Of a DNA stretch of 64,000 nt, positions 16,079 through 25,881 are shown piece by piece. The notes beneath the pieces were generated by a model that did not search any database, was not told where the DNA came from, and saw nothing but the letters and a program-made list of their open reading frames with translations. Origin of the DNA: G963663735 sp963663735 (GTDB lineage Bacteria > Acidobacteriota > UBA6911 > RPQK01 > JAPXNP01); contig CAXXHN010000001.1 in assembly GCA_963663735.2 (NCBI GenBank), positions 1,984,001 to 2,048,000 of the forward strand, read 5' to 3'. The first letter of the stretch is position 1. Each line of letters starts with the position of its first letter. Position numbers and translations under genes: made by a program.

Positions 16079-18148
16079 ATGAGTTTAAAAGAAAAGAAAT
16101 CTGTTATGAAGACTCTGCCTGGTGACGATGTGCGCCAGGTGATGTGGCGATTCACCGAAAGATTTGATCTCCAGATGGTTGTACAGTCTGCCCGATCAGT
16201 AGCGAGAGGCCCCGTTGCCAGGCTGGTAGCCGATGGCGCCCGGAACACGCACGAGTGGACTTCAGCCAAAAACGGCCTCCTGGATGCTTTTGACCAGGCA
16301 GGAATCACCTCTCTTTTTATGGAGCCTGAATGGGGCGGTTATATAGCCGGACCCAAGAATATGGCTCTGGCCCTGACAGCTTTTGAACTGGGATGGGTCG
16401 ATGGAGGCGCGGCGACCTCCAGCCTGGCGGGCTGTCTCGCTCTTTCCCCCATTCATGAAAAAGGGACGGAGGAACAAAAAGCCGAATACATGAGCAAGGC
16501 CGCTCCTTCAGCCACAGGCGGAAAAATCTCCAGGGGCGCATTCGTTCTGACTGAACCGCTCCCATATGTAGGGGTCGACGCCAGTATGCTGGCCGGGAAA
16601 GTCAGGATTGTTGAATGGAAGGACGGAGAGGAACCACTGCTTCAGGTGGAGAAGAGGGGGAGGTTCATAACCAACATGGATTTTGCTGATTTCGTTACAG
16701 CCGCGGTTTCCAGCGATGATGAACGTATCAAAGGATCCTGCATGGTTATTCTGGAAGAAGAGGATGAAGGCCTGTTCGATCGGGGCGCTCCTACGCTTAA
16801 GCTGGTGCACCAGCTTTCCTCCACCAGGGACCCGATATTCAATCTAAAGGTGCCTGCCAGCAGGATAATCGGGGGATATACCATACAGGATGGGGTCATT
16901 GTCCCCAATTTCAGCCATAATGAAGTCATTGAAGCAGTATTCCGCCGTACCAGGGTCACGGTAGGCGTTATGACTGCTGCAAAACTCCTTTCAGCGGTTG
17001 AACCGGTGATCCGGTATCACCGGCAGCGCTTCAGGGGTGGAGAGTTTGCTAATCCCGGCTCTCCCCGTTTTGACCAGGGGCTGCAGCAGAAGGAAGATAC
17101 ACTGCACAGGCTGGCCGAGGTATGGGCCGCCGGAGAGGCTGCCGCCTCGCTGGGATTTGCCGCCGCCAGGTGCTTCGATGAATTGGACCCGATTGAAATC
17201 GAAAAGGATAAATATTTTCACGAAAAGGGCATTCTTACCGGAAAAGATAAACTAAGAGCCCAGAGGAAAATGGACCAGGACGCGGTTGAATTTATTGAAA
17301 TGCAGGGAGTCGCTGATGACCAGCGGGATATGGCCAGGTTTGAAGAACTCGGTAATGAGTTACTGGTGAGGTATGCCATGCTGGATGCTGAAGCCAATGT
17401 ACTCTGCCCGGCCTGCAAGCTCTGGAATACAGGGCATGGCGCAACCAAAATGCGGGAAGCGGTAGCCATGATGGGAGGATATGGGATAACTGAAGACTGT
17501 CCCGGTTTCCTCGGCCAGAAATGGATGGATTCTCAGCTGGAGGCCACCTATGAGGGCCCTGAAGCTGTCCAGCGCCGCCAGCTATCCATAACCATGTCCA
17601 ACCCCGTGTTCCTCGCGATGCTCAACAGGTGGACATCTGAGCTGAAAGTAATCGAGACGGCTGATCCTGATATCGGAGCCGGAAACCTGGCCGGGGCTAT
17701 GGAACTCTGGACCTGGACCCTGTCCTACCTTAAGAGTGCCAGGGATGAAAACGGAGTAGCCCTCTCCCGGAATAACCGGCAGGGAGTCTCATTTCCCATG
17801 GCTGATGCTCTTTGCTGGCTTATGGCAGCTCATAAAATGCTGCTGGATGTGATGGAACTGTCTGAAAACGGAAAGGATTCCCCGACCTTGGCTGAAGGGC
17901 TGGAAGGCTTGGTTAGTTTTTATACCAGCCTTTGCCGGATTCAGATTGCCAACGCAGCAGGTGAAGTTGGGAAAATTTGTTCCCGGCTGGTATACGGATA
18001 TGGATCAGCTGAACAGGAAAATGAGGAGTTCTCACTGCTCAAGTCCAAGGTAGACTCCGGGATGGCCGGAAGCCAGCTGGCCAGAGACCGGGCCGGAGAA
18101 TCAATACTGGAAGTGGTTATTCCTGAAGCCCTGGACTACCCCATATAG
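16079..18148 (+). CDS. Acyl-CoA dehydrogenase family protein (large, about 690 residues)
   Basis: A flavoprotein dehydrogenase with N-terminal helical, beta-barrel and C-terminal helical acyl-CoA dehydrogenase domains plus an extra C-terminal extension of about 150 residues. Visible features are RGAFVLTEP (flavin/substrate loop), the KMREAVAMMGGYGITED segment and YEGPEAVQRRQLS, whose Glu is at the position of the catalytic base of this family (YEG-type motif). Such enzymes oxidise acyl-CoA to enoyl-CoA and reduce ETF, and the genes for ETF and an ETF-quinone oxidoreductase follow. The start is uncertain. ATG 16016 overlaps the predicted promoter -10, so ATG 16079 or 16106 is more likely; neither has a clear ribosome site. 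The acyl substrate cannot be told. Confidence 0.85.
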   Translation: MSLKEKKSVMKTLPGDDVRQVMWRFTERFDLQMVVQSARSVARGPVARLVADGARNTHEWTSAKNGLLDAFDQAGITSLFMEPEWGGYIAGPKNMALALTAFELGWVDGGAATSSLAGCLALSPIHEKGTEEQKAEYMSKAAPSATGGKISRGAFVLTEPLPYVGVDASMLAGKVRIVEWKDGEEPLLQVEKRGRFITNMDFADFVTAAVSSDDERIKGSCMVILEEEDEGLFDRGAPTLKLVHQLSSTRDPIFNLKVPASRIIGGYTIQDGVIVPNFSHNEVIEAVFRRTRVTVGVMTAAKLLSAVEPVIRYHRQRFRGGEFANPGSPRFDQGLQQKEDTLHRLAEVWAAGEAAASLGFAAARCFDELDPIEIEKDKYFHEKGILTGKDKLRAQRKMDQDAVEFIEMQGVADDQRDMARFEELGNELLVRYAMLDAEANVLCPACKLWNTGHGATKMREAVAMMGGYGITEDCPGFLGQKWMDSQLEATYEGPEAVQRRQLSITMSNPVFLAMLNRWTSELKVIETADPDIGAGNLAGAMELWTWTLSYLKSARDENGVALSRNNRQGVSFPMADALCWLMAAHKMLLDVMELSENGKDSPTLAEGLEGLVSFYTSLCRIQIANAAGEVGKICSRLVYGYGSAEQENEEFSLLKSKVDSGMAGSQLARDRAGESILEVVIPEALDYPI

Positions 18149-18383
18149 TCTATAGCTGTTGCCAGTTTTCCAGGATACTTGTCGAAACAGGATGGGTTCG
18201 CCCCATGGTTGAGAGATTGGGAGTATCGCAGGTATTAGATAAAAAGGGATCGAGCCAGGCTGACGCAGTGGTGAGCCAGCCCTTGCTGCGGCATCTTCTG
18301 TTATAGAATATTGAAATCCTGAGGTTTTCGGCACTGGTTTGAGCAGCTGTTTGAACAGAATAAATTATAAACAGGTGGACTGG

Positions 18384-20231
18384 ATGAATGAAGAATATCA
18401 ACGCATGAGCATGGATGTGGACATTGTCTGCGTAGGTTTCGGCCCTGCCATGGGCGGTTTTCTGACGACCCTTTCCCGAGCTCTTCTCAATGAAGATGGG
18501 ACACCCCGGCTGGAGAGCAGCCTTATGCCCGGAATGCCACTCCAGATATCATGTTATGAGAGATCTGATGATGTGGGCTTCGGGGTATCAGGAGTTGCTA
18601 CCAGGGCCAGGGGCATAAAAAAAAGCCTCCCGGATTTTGATCCTGCCCAGGTTTCCATGGCTGCGGATATATCCGGGGAAAAGTTGATTTATTTATTGGA
18701 CCCATTGGGGACCAGCCGCCGATCCCGGATCCTGAAATTCTCTGATGCAATAATTAAAACCTGCAAATGGCTTCCCTGGTACCAGGATTTTTCTTTTGAA
18801 CTTCCCTGGATTCCTTCCTTTCTCAGGAAGGACGACGGCCTGGTTCTTTCCATCGGCCAGTTTAATCAGTGGGTGGCCGGCCAGGTTATGTCAACCGGAA
18901 CCGTGATGGTGTGGCCAGGTACCCCGGTAAATGAACCATTGATAGAGGGCAACCGGGTAACCGGTGTAAGGCTGATAGACCAGGGAACTGACAAGCTGGG
19001 CAATCCCGGACCTGGATTCATGCCTGGAATGGACGTAAAAGCCGCCCTGACCGTGATTGGAGACGGCCCGGTTGGATCAGTGGGACAGCAGTTGGATGAC
19101 CACTTCGACCTGCCCGGGAATAACCATCATACGGAATGGGCGGTGGGTGCCAAGATGGTCATAGACCTCAAGGATGGAGTGGAACTGGAGAAAGGGACCA
19201 TTTTCCATACCTTCGGCTTCCCTGAACCGGAAATTTTCGGGTTTTTGTATGCCCACAGCGCCACTACTGTTTCTGTCGGTGTGTTTATTCCTTCCTGGTT
19301 CCGCAGCCCGGTAAGGAATTCTTACCGCTACCTGCAGCACTGGATGCAGCATCCCCGCATCTGGAAATATTTGGAGGGGGGAACCCTCAAATCCTGGGGT
19401 GCCAAATCCCTGGAGGAGTCAGGTAAACATGCTGAGCCGTACCTGGCTGGGGACGGTTATGCCAGGATTGGTGAAGGTTCCGGAAGTACAAATGTCCTGG
19501 CGGGTGCGGGTGTGGACGAAGCCTGGGTTACCGGATGCCAGTTGGCCGAGGCAGTCATTGAACTGGCTGAGGCGGGTGAGGAATTCTCCCGGGAAAATAT
19601 GGAGAAAACCTATCTGAAAAAACGCAGGGAAAGCTGGGTTGAGAAGGAATTAAAGGTTGCGGAGAATTCACGGAACGGATTCAATAAGAGCTTTGTAAGA
19701 GGTATGCTGGGCATGGCTCTGGCCGGATTTACCGGAGGCCGTTTTACAGTAAAGGGTGAAGTTCCTGCGCCTGACAAATTGTTGCCGACACTTGAGGAGT
19801 ATTACCGTGGGATTATCCCGCCTGAAGAGGTGAAGTCGATAGTGGAAGAGTGTTACCAGAGCGGAGAGCTTGTCTATGACAGGCTGATGACCAGGGCGGG
19901 ATGGCCTGAAATCAAGTATGACGGGAAACTCCTGGTATCTCAGCAGGATGCCCTGCTCATGGGCGGTAAAGTGCAGGCACCTGACGGTTATGCGGATCAT
20001 GTGGTTTTCAGGGAACCAGCTCTGTGCAAAACCTGTCATAATAAGATATGCGTTGAGATGTGCTCAGGCCAGGCCATTGCTAACGATCCTGCAGGCGGGG
20101 TCAAGTTTGATAATGAAAAATGCATTCACTGCGGAGCCTGTAAATGGAATTGTTCCCGCCTGACGGCAAAAAGGAAGATGAATGTGGACTTCCGGGCCGG
20201 AGCGGGAGGATTACATTCCGCTGAGAATTAG
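18384..20231 (+). CDS. ETF-quinone oxidoreductase-like flavoprotein with C-terminal ferredoxin domain (FixC/FixX-like)
   Basis: A 615-residue FAD protein predicted to take electrons from EtfAB and pass them to quinone at the membrane. The N-terminus has a degenerate dinucleotide fold (VCVGFGPAMGGF), followed by FAD- and quinone-domain segments such as VIGDGPVGSVGQQLDD and an LAGDGYARIGEGSGSTNVLAGAG block. The C-terminus holds eight cysteines in two sets, C-x2-C-x4-C-x3-C and C-x2-C-x2-C-x3-C (bases about 20025-20160). Classical ETF-QO has one [4Fe-4S] cluster; this layout could hold two. ATG 18384 has AGGTGG upstream; a TTG at 18339 is in frame but less likely. Gene order acyl-CoA dehydrogenase, this gene, etfB, etfA implies one electron-transfer unit. 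Confidence 0.85.
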   Translation: MNEEYQRMSMDVDIVCVGFGPAMGGFLTTLSRALLNEDGTPRLESSLMPGMPLQISCYERSDDVGFGVSGVATRARGIKKSLPDFDPAQVSMAADISGEKLIYLLDPLGTSRRSRILKFSDAIIKTCKWLPWYQDFSFELPWIPSFLRKDDGLVLSIGQFNQWVAGQVMSTGTVMVWPGTPVNEPLIEGNRVTGVRLIDQGTDKLGNPGPGFMPGMDVKAALTVIGDGPVGSVGQQLDDHFDLPGNNHHTEWAVGAKMVIDLKDGVELEKGTIFHTFGFPEPEIFGFLYAHSATTVSVGVFIPSWFRSPVRNSYRYLQHWMQHPRIWKYLEGGTLKSWGAKSLEESGKHAEPYLAGDGYARIGEGSGSTNVLAGAGVDEAWVTGCQLAEAVIELAEAGEEFSRENMEKTYLKKRRESWVEKELKVAENSRNGFNKSFVRGMLGMALAGFTGGRFTVKGEVPAPDKLLPTLEEYYRGIIPPEEVKSIVEECYQSGELVYDRLMTRAGWPEIKYDGKLLVSQQDALLMGGKVQAPDGYADHVVFREPALCKTCHNKICVEMCSGQAIANDPAGGVKFDNEKCIHCGACKWNCSRLTAKRKMNVDFRAGAGGLHSAEN

Positions 20232-20319
20232 GAAACCGTTTTTTTAGAATAAACTGTTCGGGCCGGGATGGTTTTCCTGGTCCGTTTCAGGGTTATGGAG
20301 ATGAGGAATACAGATCAGT

Positions 20320-21126
20320 ATGAGTGAATATCAGATTGTTGTGTGCGGAAGTTTGGTTCCGGATCCCTTACAGACCCTGGAGCCCGCTGCCGGATCCCAG
20401 GGACCGGTTTTGAAAAATGAATTGATGCTGCCCTCAGTGCTGGACCCCTGGGCCGGGCACGCTCTTTTTGAGGCGGCCAGCCTGGCAAAAAAAGAACCGG
20501 GAAGCAAAGTCTGGCTGGTATCTCTTGGCCCTAAAGCCAAACTGCAGCAGTTGATGATGACTCTTGCCCAGAAAGTCCCCTTTCAGCTGGTAGCCCTGGA
20601 TGGGCCTGCCGGAGGATTTACTGATTCATACAGTGTTTCGGCCGCGATAGCTGAAGCGGTGAAAGGCATTCCAGAACTCGACATGTCAAGGCTTCTCCTT
20701 TTCGGAGGATGGGAGTCGGCTTCCCGGGGAGCAGGATCTACCCTGCAAATGGTGGGAGAAAGGCTGGGCATCCGCAACCAGTTCCAGGGTGTTGATGAAC
20801 TGGAGATTAAAGAGGGTGAGCCCATGAGGATACTGGAGAGAGTAGAAGGCGGCAAACACCAGGTTTCTACCTGCGCTTCTCCTCCTGCCGTATTTGGGTG
20901 GGCAACCGGGAATCTGCCGGAACCTCCCAATAATCCTCAAATTGGAATGATGAACATGAGGACTGTAATGCCGTCTATCCAGCAGGCCCGGCCGATTCAG
21001 CTGGAACCAGGAGGGCTCAGCTATTCAGATGTAAAGATACCCGAACAGAGGCGACAGACCAGGATAGTCAAGGATATGACGCCGGAAGAAGTGGCCAGAG
21101 AAATCCTGGAATGGATTAAGGAATAA
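20320..21126 (+). CDS. etfB: Electron transfer flavoprotein beta subunit
   Basis: EtfB (268 residues) binds the AMP or second FAD of ETF and forms a heterodimer with EtfA to shuttle electrons from the dehydrogenase to the quinone oxidoreductase. Family features include the DPWAGHALFEAASLAKK block, VWLVSLGPKAKLQQLM, FTDSYSVSAAIAEAV and a C-terminal anchoring helix (MTPEEVAREILEWIKE). It is 88 bases downstream of the FixC-like gene. Its stop abuts the etfA start, so the two are translated together. It is divergent compared with bacterial housekeeping EtfB, but the fold-defining segments are intact. Confidence 0.85.
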   Translation: MSEYQIVVCGSLVPDPLQTLEPAAGSQGPVLKNELMLPSVLDPWAGHALFEAASLAKKEPGSKVWLVSLGPKAKLQQLMMTLAQKVPFQLVALDGPAGGFTDSYSVSAAIAEAVKGIPELDMSRLLLFGGWESASRGAGSTLQMVGERLGIRNQFQGVDELEIKEGEPMRILERVEGGKHQVSTCASPPAVFGWATGNLPEPPNNPQIGMMNMRTVMPSIQQARPIQLEPGGLSYSDVKIPEQRRQTRIVKDMTPEEVAREILEWIKE

Positions 21127-21132
21127 TTGAAC

Positions 21133-22155
21133 ATGGAAAAAGTATTACTGCTGATTCATACGGATAAAGATGGAAATCTCCATAAATCCATGCTGGAAGC
21201 CCTTACGGCAGGCCTCAAAACAGTAGAGAAAATGGGAGGGGTTTCCCTGAGCGCGGCGATTATAGGTGCAGGCGCGACTGCCGCGGCCGGGCAGCTGGCA
21301 GGAAGCGGAGCTGATAAAGTTTATACGGTTTCCGGTGAGGAATTCTCAGTACCCAGGTATAGCAGTGATTCTGCTGCGGTTGAAGCCGTCTGCCGGGCAG
21401 CAGAGGCAACCATTGTTATTGCTGCCGGAACCTCACGCTGGAACAGGGTTGTTTCAGGAGTTGCTTTCAGGCTGGATGGCCGGGTGGATACCCATGTAAC
21501 TGACATCGCCGCGGGAGAAAATTTTGCGGTTAACCGCTGGTTTTACAGGCAGCGAATATGCGCTGCCGTATCCAGGACGGAGCGGCCCTGGTTCATGGTC
21601 GTTGACCCGGGAAGTTTTGAAGCTTGGTCCGGAAACGGCCCTGTCCCGGAGACTATAGCAGTAGAGGTATCTTTGCCTGACGTGCCAAAGGTGGAAGTCA
21701 TCGGTGAGAAGAAACCTTCCGCCGGGGAACAGACTATCAGGCCGGATGCCGAACTGCTCCTGGTTGCAGGGGCCGGATGGACCAAGATTCAGCCAGACGG
21801 AAGTTCGCAGGTCAGGAAGGCCGAAGAGCTGATCCTGGGATTTCTGCGAAATACCCAGGCTTCCCTGGGCGGCAGCAAGTCAATGGTGGATCAGTCTTCC
21901 GAGGGTGAAGCTGTACTTACATTCATGACTCATCTCAACCAGATCGGGCAAACCGGATCAACACCCAGGCATCAGAAAGGTTTGGCTACATGCTGCCATG
22001 GAGAAGAGCCCCACGCAGTAGGGTGGCGCTTCATCAATGAGCGACGGGCCATAAACCTGGATCCCAACTGCGGTTGGGCCCAGGGCAAAGCCGATGTCCT
22101 CTACGTGGCTGATTCCTTCAGGGTCCTGGAAAAACTGAATGAAATGCTGGGTTAA
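21133..22155 (+). CDS. etfA: Electron transfer flavoprotein alpha subunit, divergent C-terminus
   Basis: EtfA partners EtfB and holds the redox-active FAD in its C-terminal domain. The N-terminal Rossmann-like part and the LGGSKSMVDQ and IGQTGSTP segments align with the FAD-binding region of the family. The usual ISGAIQHLAGM stretch, however, is replaced by a segment with CCHGEEPHAVGWRF, and the C-terminus (CGWAQGKADVLYVADSFRVLEKLNEML) is unusual in keeping the helix but not the standard loop. This suggests a distinct ETF subgroup. ATG 21133 is preferred over TTG 21127 because AAGGA (21118-21122) then sits ten bases upstream. Confidence 0.8.
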   Translation: MEKVLLLIHTDKDGNLHKSMLEALTAGLKTVEKMGGVSLSAAIIGAGATAAAGQLAGSGADKVYTVSGEEFSVPRYSSDSAAVEAVCRAAEATIVIAAGTSRWNRVVSGVAFRLDGRVDTHVTDIAAGENFAVNRWFYRQRICAAVSRTERPWFMVVDPGSFEAWSGNGPVPETIAVEVSLPDVPKVEVIGEKKPSAGEQTIRPDAELLLVAGAGWTKIQPDGSSQVRKAEELILGFLRNTQASLGGSKSMVDQSSEGEAVLTFMTHLNQIGQTGSTPRHQKGLATCCHGEEPHAVGWRFINERRAINLDPNCGWAQGKADVLYVADSFRVLEKLNEMLG

Positions 22156-22358
22156 GGTCAGGGTGTTGCGGCCCTTGGGTACTTAAGTCAAGGTTAAAGA
22201 TTAATATACGGGCCGGATTCTCACTGTTACGGCGGCAGGGGTTATAACAGTCACTGGGCTTTGTCAGCCCTTAGACTTCACTGCCTCGCTGCTTAAGTTC
22301 GCCGGAAATGCGGGTTGAGAGTCCCGAGGATAACTGATTGCGAACCTTGAACCCTGGT

Positions 22359-23519
22359 TCAACTTCCAAATACAGCTTTCACTTTTTTCAGTTCATTAGG
22401 GATATCAATTCGCTGGGGGCAGCGTTCCCGGCACTTTCCGCATTCTGTACACGCCGAAGCCCTGGCTTCGGGAGAGAGCACCAGGCTGTATCTCCATTTG
22501 TTGCGGGACTGGCTGACAGCGTCATCAAACATGTGGTAGTCAATGAAGATCTGCAGGCAAATCGGGATATTGACTCCAAACTCGCACGGCATGCAGTACC
22601 TGCAGGCTGTACACCCTACCGGAATCTTTTCCTTGTAAATAGCGGTTACTGCCTTGATTATCTCCAATTCCCGGGGTGACATCGAGTCAGCAGTAACCTT
22701 TTCGGCAAGCCTGATGTTTTCCTGTGCCTGAAGCATATCAGTCATACCGCTCAGGATAGTGGAGACTTCCGGGTGGTTCCAGATCCAGCGCAGGGCCCAT
22801 TCAGCCGGAGTACGTTTTATCCCGTATGATGCATAAACCTTTTCTGCTGCTTCAGGGCACTGGGCGAGGCTTCCCCCCCGGAGCGGCTCCATTACCACGA
22901 TCCCCATTCCTTCTGAAGCAGCATATTGAAGGCCGCTTTTTCCGGCTTCGAAGGACTCGTCCAAAAAGTTATACTGAATCTGGCAGAAGGACCAGGCGTA
23001 ACTGTTTATTATTGGAACAAAATTCTCCAGGGAGTCATGAAAGGAAAACCCTGCGTATCTGATTCTGCCGTCAGCAATGGCGCTGTTCAGGAATTCGGTA
23101 ACTCCCAGCTTCTGCAGGTACTTCCAGCGCCTGCCATCCAGGGCATGGAGCAGGTAGAAATCAATGACATCAGTCTCCAGGCGCTTCAGTTGCTCATCAA
23201 GGATCCTGTCCATGTCGCTTCTTTCCTTAACCAGCCAGACTGGAAGCTTGGTGGCCAGGTTGACTTTCTGCCGGTACCCCTCTCGCAGAACCCGACCAAT
23301 GAAAGGTTCGCTCGCCCCGGGCTGACCTAGTCCCGTACCATGGTAGGGATAGGCAGTGTCAATGTAGTTGACTCCTTTGTCTATGGCGCCTCGCAGCATG
23401 GGCAGCGCTTTTGCTTCATCGATCCTGTCAGGATCACTGTTGAGTGTCGGGAGACGCATACACCCGAAACCAAGTACCGATACTTTTTCTCCTGTTTTCC
23501 CCAGTTCCCTGTAGAGCAT
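22359..23519 (-). CDS. Aldo/keto reductase with C-terminal iron-sulfur domain
   Basis: A 386-residue protein. Residues 1-290 form an aldo/keto reductase barrel with the catalytic tetrad at D54, Y59, K91 and H125. The C-terminus carries two cysteine clusters, CTACRYCMPC and CTECGKCRERCPQ, of the kind that bind [4Fe-4S] centres. This fused family is common in anaerobes, where it is thought to reduce aldehydes or ketones with electrons from NAD(P)H or ferredoxin; the substrate is unknown. It ends 200 bases from etfA in convergent orientation. It starts at ATG 23519 and is separate from the nitrilase gene by 119 bases. Confidence 0.9.
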   Translation of the reverse strand: MLYRELGKTGEKVSVLGFGCMRLPTLNSDPDRIDEAKALPMLRGAIDKGVNYIDTAYPYHGTGLGQPGASEPFIGRVLREGYRQKVNLATKLPVWLVKERSDMDRILDEQLKRLETDVIDFYLLHALDGRRWKYLQKLGVTEFLNSAIADGRIRYAGFSFHDSLENFVPIINSYAWSFCQIQYNFLDESFEAGKSGLQYAASEGMGIVVMEPLRGGSLAQCPEAAEKVYASYGIKRTPAEWALRWIWNHPEVSTILSGMTDMLQAQENIRLAEKVTADSMSPRELEIIKAVTAIYKEKIPVGCTACRYCMPCEFGVNIPICLQIFIDYHMFDDAVSQSRNKWRYSLVLSPEARASACTECGKCRERCPQRIDIPNELKKVKAVFGS

Positions 23520-23638
23520 GTTTATTTACACCTGAATTTTTTTAAGACCTTGTTAGATATCATCCGGCTTCCAATCAGCAATTTCCGCCTGAACGAAGTT
23601 GTTAACACCTGGCGGACAAAGCAGCCAGGGACAGCGGA

Positions 23639-24607
23639 TTATACTCCAGCTTTATCAAACCTGACCTTTTTTACATCTTCCTCCAGGCCGGTCGGCCTGG
23701 AAAGGTCTCCGTAAAGGTCAGGCCGCCTCGTCCGGATCCACCGTTTCCCGGTATTGTTTTCCAGGAGATCCTTATGCAGTTCAGCAGTAACCATTACGTC
23801 ATCAGCTTTCCAGGTTTCAGCGATAATTCGTCCGTAAGGGTCGATTATCATGGCATTTCCGGTTCGAATTTCGTCATCATCCACGCCGACACCGTTGCTG
23901 AAGGCCAGGAATATCCCATTGTCATGAGCTCTGGCTGGAAGCCAGCGGAGCAGCCAGCCTCGGCCCTTCCTGCCTTTGAATTCAGCCTCAATGGTTTCAG
24001 GTTCAACATACCTGTTGTCCCAGAGTCTCCGTTCCACAAGCCCCATGGTATTGGGATTGGTTGAGGTGCATCCTCCTGTCTGGTGAGGAGCCAGGAGGAT
24101 TTCAGCCCCCTTCAGGGCCGTCATCCTTACATTTTCTCCGATATTGTTGTCGTAGCAGATCAGTACACCAAGGCGGCATCCGTGGGGGTCATCAAAAACA
24201 GTGTATTCATCACCTGAATCCATCTCGACATTAACAAAGGTATGGATCTTGCGGTGTTTCACCTGTTTTCCGTCAGGCATGCTGACCAGGTAGGTATTGT
24301 ACAAACGGTTGTCTTCTGAAATCTCCACCAGCCCGGCTCCAACGGTAACGCCGGTCTGGGATGACAGGGCCTTGAGCTTTTCAGACATGGGGCCGCCTGG
24401 CACAGGTTCAGCTAATTCAATAAGCGCTGTTCTGTCCAGATGCCTCAGAAACCAGTAGCCGGTCAGGCAGCATTCCGGAAAAACGGCGATGTCCATGTTT
24501 TGCTCGGAGGCCTGCCTGGTGAACCTCTCGACTTTTTCAAAATTAGCTGATTTGTCGCCGTCTGTATGTTCCATCTGGATAGATGCAATGCGAATATTTT
24601 TTTTCAT
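23639..24607 (-). CDS. Carbon-nitrogen hydrolase (nitrilase superfamily)
   Basis: A 322-residue amidohydrolase of the nitrilase superfamily, which cleaves amide or nitrile C-N bonds. The catalytic triad is visible: E45 (AVFPECCLTG), K120 (KHRKIHTF) and C151 (GVLICYDN). The region between residues 190 and 260 has an insertion (GRKGRGWLLRWLPARAHDNG) that is not typical of omega-amidase members. The substrate is unknown. The start at ATG 24607 has no obvious ribosome site. It lies upstream of the aldo/keto reductase on the same strand, 119 bases away, possibly in one transcript. Confidence 0.85.
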   Translation of the reverse strand: MKKNIRIASIQMEHTDGDKSANFEKVERFTRQASEQNMDIAVFPECCLTGYWFLRHLDRTALIELAEPVPGGPMSEKLKALSSQTGVTVGAGLVEISEDNRLYNTYLVSMPDGKQVKHRKIHTFVNVEMDSGDEYTVFDDPHGCRLGVLICYDNNIGENVRMTALKGAEILLAPHQTGGCTSTNPNTMGLVERRLWDNRYVEPETIEAEFKGRKGRGWLLRWLPARAHDNGIFLAFSNGVGVDDDEIRTGNAMIIDPYGRIIAETWKADDVMVTAELHKDLLENNTGKRWIRTRRPDLYGDLSRPTGLEEDVKKVRFDKAGV

Positions 24608-24818
24608 AATAAAAATTTTATCAGGAAATCAGATTTGATCAAGGCTGGGGGATTGATGATTAACCATTTTGGCCTTCAGGTTCGCAGTCCCTTGTCCAGG
24701 TAATTCCCCTAGAGACGTTTATCAGGTTCAGGTCAATCGTGCTGATCAGCAGAGCCATCAGTTGTCGATAGTGAGTCCTGCTGCTGTTTTCTGCGATAAT
24801 GAGTTTAAGCTAAGACTT

Positions 24819-25760
24819 ATGAGTTATGGACTGTACGAATCAAAAGTAGACATTTATGACCGGACCTTCCGGAAAATAAAGGGGATGGAGCGCCCCTCGA
24901 AGCTGGAGACAGGTGTGAGCAACGCCAGGATCATCAGCCCTTCACGGGGATTCCTGAACGGATTTGATTACACCATGCAGCTGCAGGTAGGATGCCCCGG
25001 AGGGTGCCTCTTCTGTTATGTCCCTAATTCTCCCAGGCTGGCCCCGGCGGATATCCGTTCCAGGTGGGGGTTCGAAATCAGGGAAAAGAAGAATCCAGTG
25101 TCCCGACTTAAAAGATACCTGGACCGCGGTGTACTGGCCGGGAAAAAAATTTACTGGAGTGCAGTAACTGACCCCTATGCCGTACGCGGCGCGGTCACCC
25201 GGGATTTATGGGAGGCTCTGCTGGATACCCCTCAGGCGTTACGCCCCTGTCGTATCGTGGTCCAGTCCCGCTTCAGAGTGAACCGGGACAGGCATCTGAT
25301 TGCTGAATATTGCGGCTCAACAAAGAGTCCGGATGGCAAGCCCCCGGTTGTTGTCAGCTATACCATAGGAACAGACCGGGATGACCTGATTCATGCCTGG
25401 GAAAGGGCTACTCCTGATTTTCAGCAGCGTCTGAAAATTCTTGGATCTCTTCGTCAATCAGGAATTAAGGTTATACCTACACTGAGTCCATTCAGCGTCT
25501 GGAATGACCTGCAGCTTACCCTGCGCAGGTTCAGGGAACTGGATATCCAGGTGATATCGGTTATCTTCCTTAAGGAAGGAACCTCCACAGCCAGCACTCC
25601 CGGAGCTTTCTTGCAACATATCAGGAAGGAATATCCTTGTTTACTGGACAAACTGTGGCAGGAAGAACAGCTGACACTGATGGAATCGGTGATGGGGAAG
25701 GGCAATGTCCTGGTGGGACAGCAGGGTTTTGCCTGCCTGGCTGATGCTTCCAGGCTCTAA
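24819..25760 (+). CDS. Radical SAM protein, SPL-like family
   Basis: A 314-residue radical SAM enzyme with the cluster motif CPGGCLFC (C-x3-C-x2-C) about 50 residues from the start, binding the [4Fe-4S]-SAM centre. The downstream part (YWSAVTDPYAV, CRIVVQSRFRVNRD, VVVSYTIGTDRDDLIHAWE) matches proteins annotated as spore-photoproduct-lyase-like radical SAM; actual photoproduct repair is not assured. It has no SPASM-type C-terminal cysteines, so it is not a sulfatase maturase despite the sulfatase downstream. The frame is open upstream to TTG 24669, but ATG 24819 is the first conserved-looking start; neither has a clear ribosome site. Confidence 0.75.
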   Translation: MSYGLYESKVDIYDRTFRKIKGMERPSKLETGVSNARIISPSRGFLNGFDYTMQLQVGCPGGCLFCYVPNSPRLAPADIRSRWGFEIREKKNPVSRLKRYLDRGVLAGKKIYWSAVTDPYAVRGAVTRDLWEALLDTPQALRPCRIVVQSRFRVNRDRHLIAEYCGSTKSPDGKPPVVVSYTIGTDRDDLIHAWERATPDFQQRLKILGSLRQSGIKVIPTLSPFSVWNDLQLTLRRFRELDIQVISVIFLKEGTSTASTPGAFLQHIRKEYPCLLDKLWQEEQLTLMESVMGKGNVLVGQQGFACLADASRL

Positions 25761-25881
25761 TCCGGTGAGAAATGTGGGCTGAAGCTGTTAAAAAAATAAC
25801 TTCGGGATGATGAGCTCTTTTTTCAATTGATAATCCGCGGCTTCTCATGGATACTGTTGGTACCTGAAGGGAGTTGTTTTA

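Noticed and set aside
24819..25760. The radical SAM gene as a sulfatase maturase (anSME)
   Set aside because: It lacks the SPASM-type C-terminal cysteines and resembles SPL-like proteins instead.
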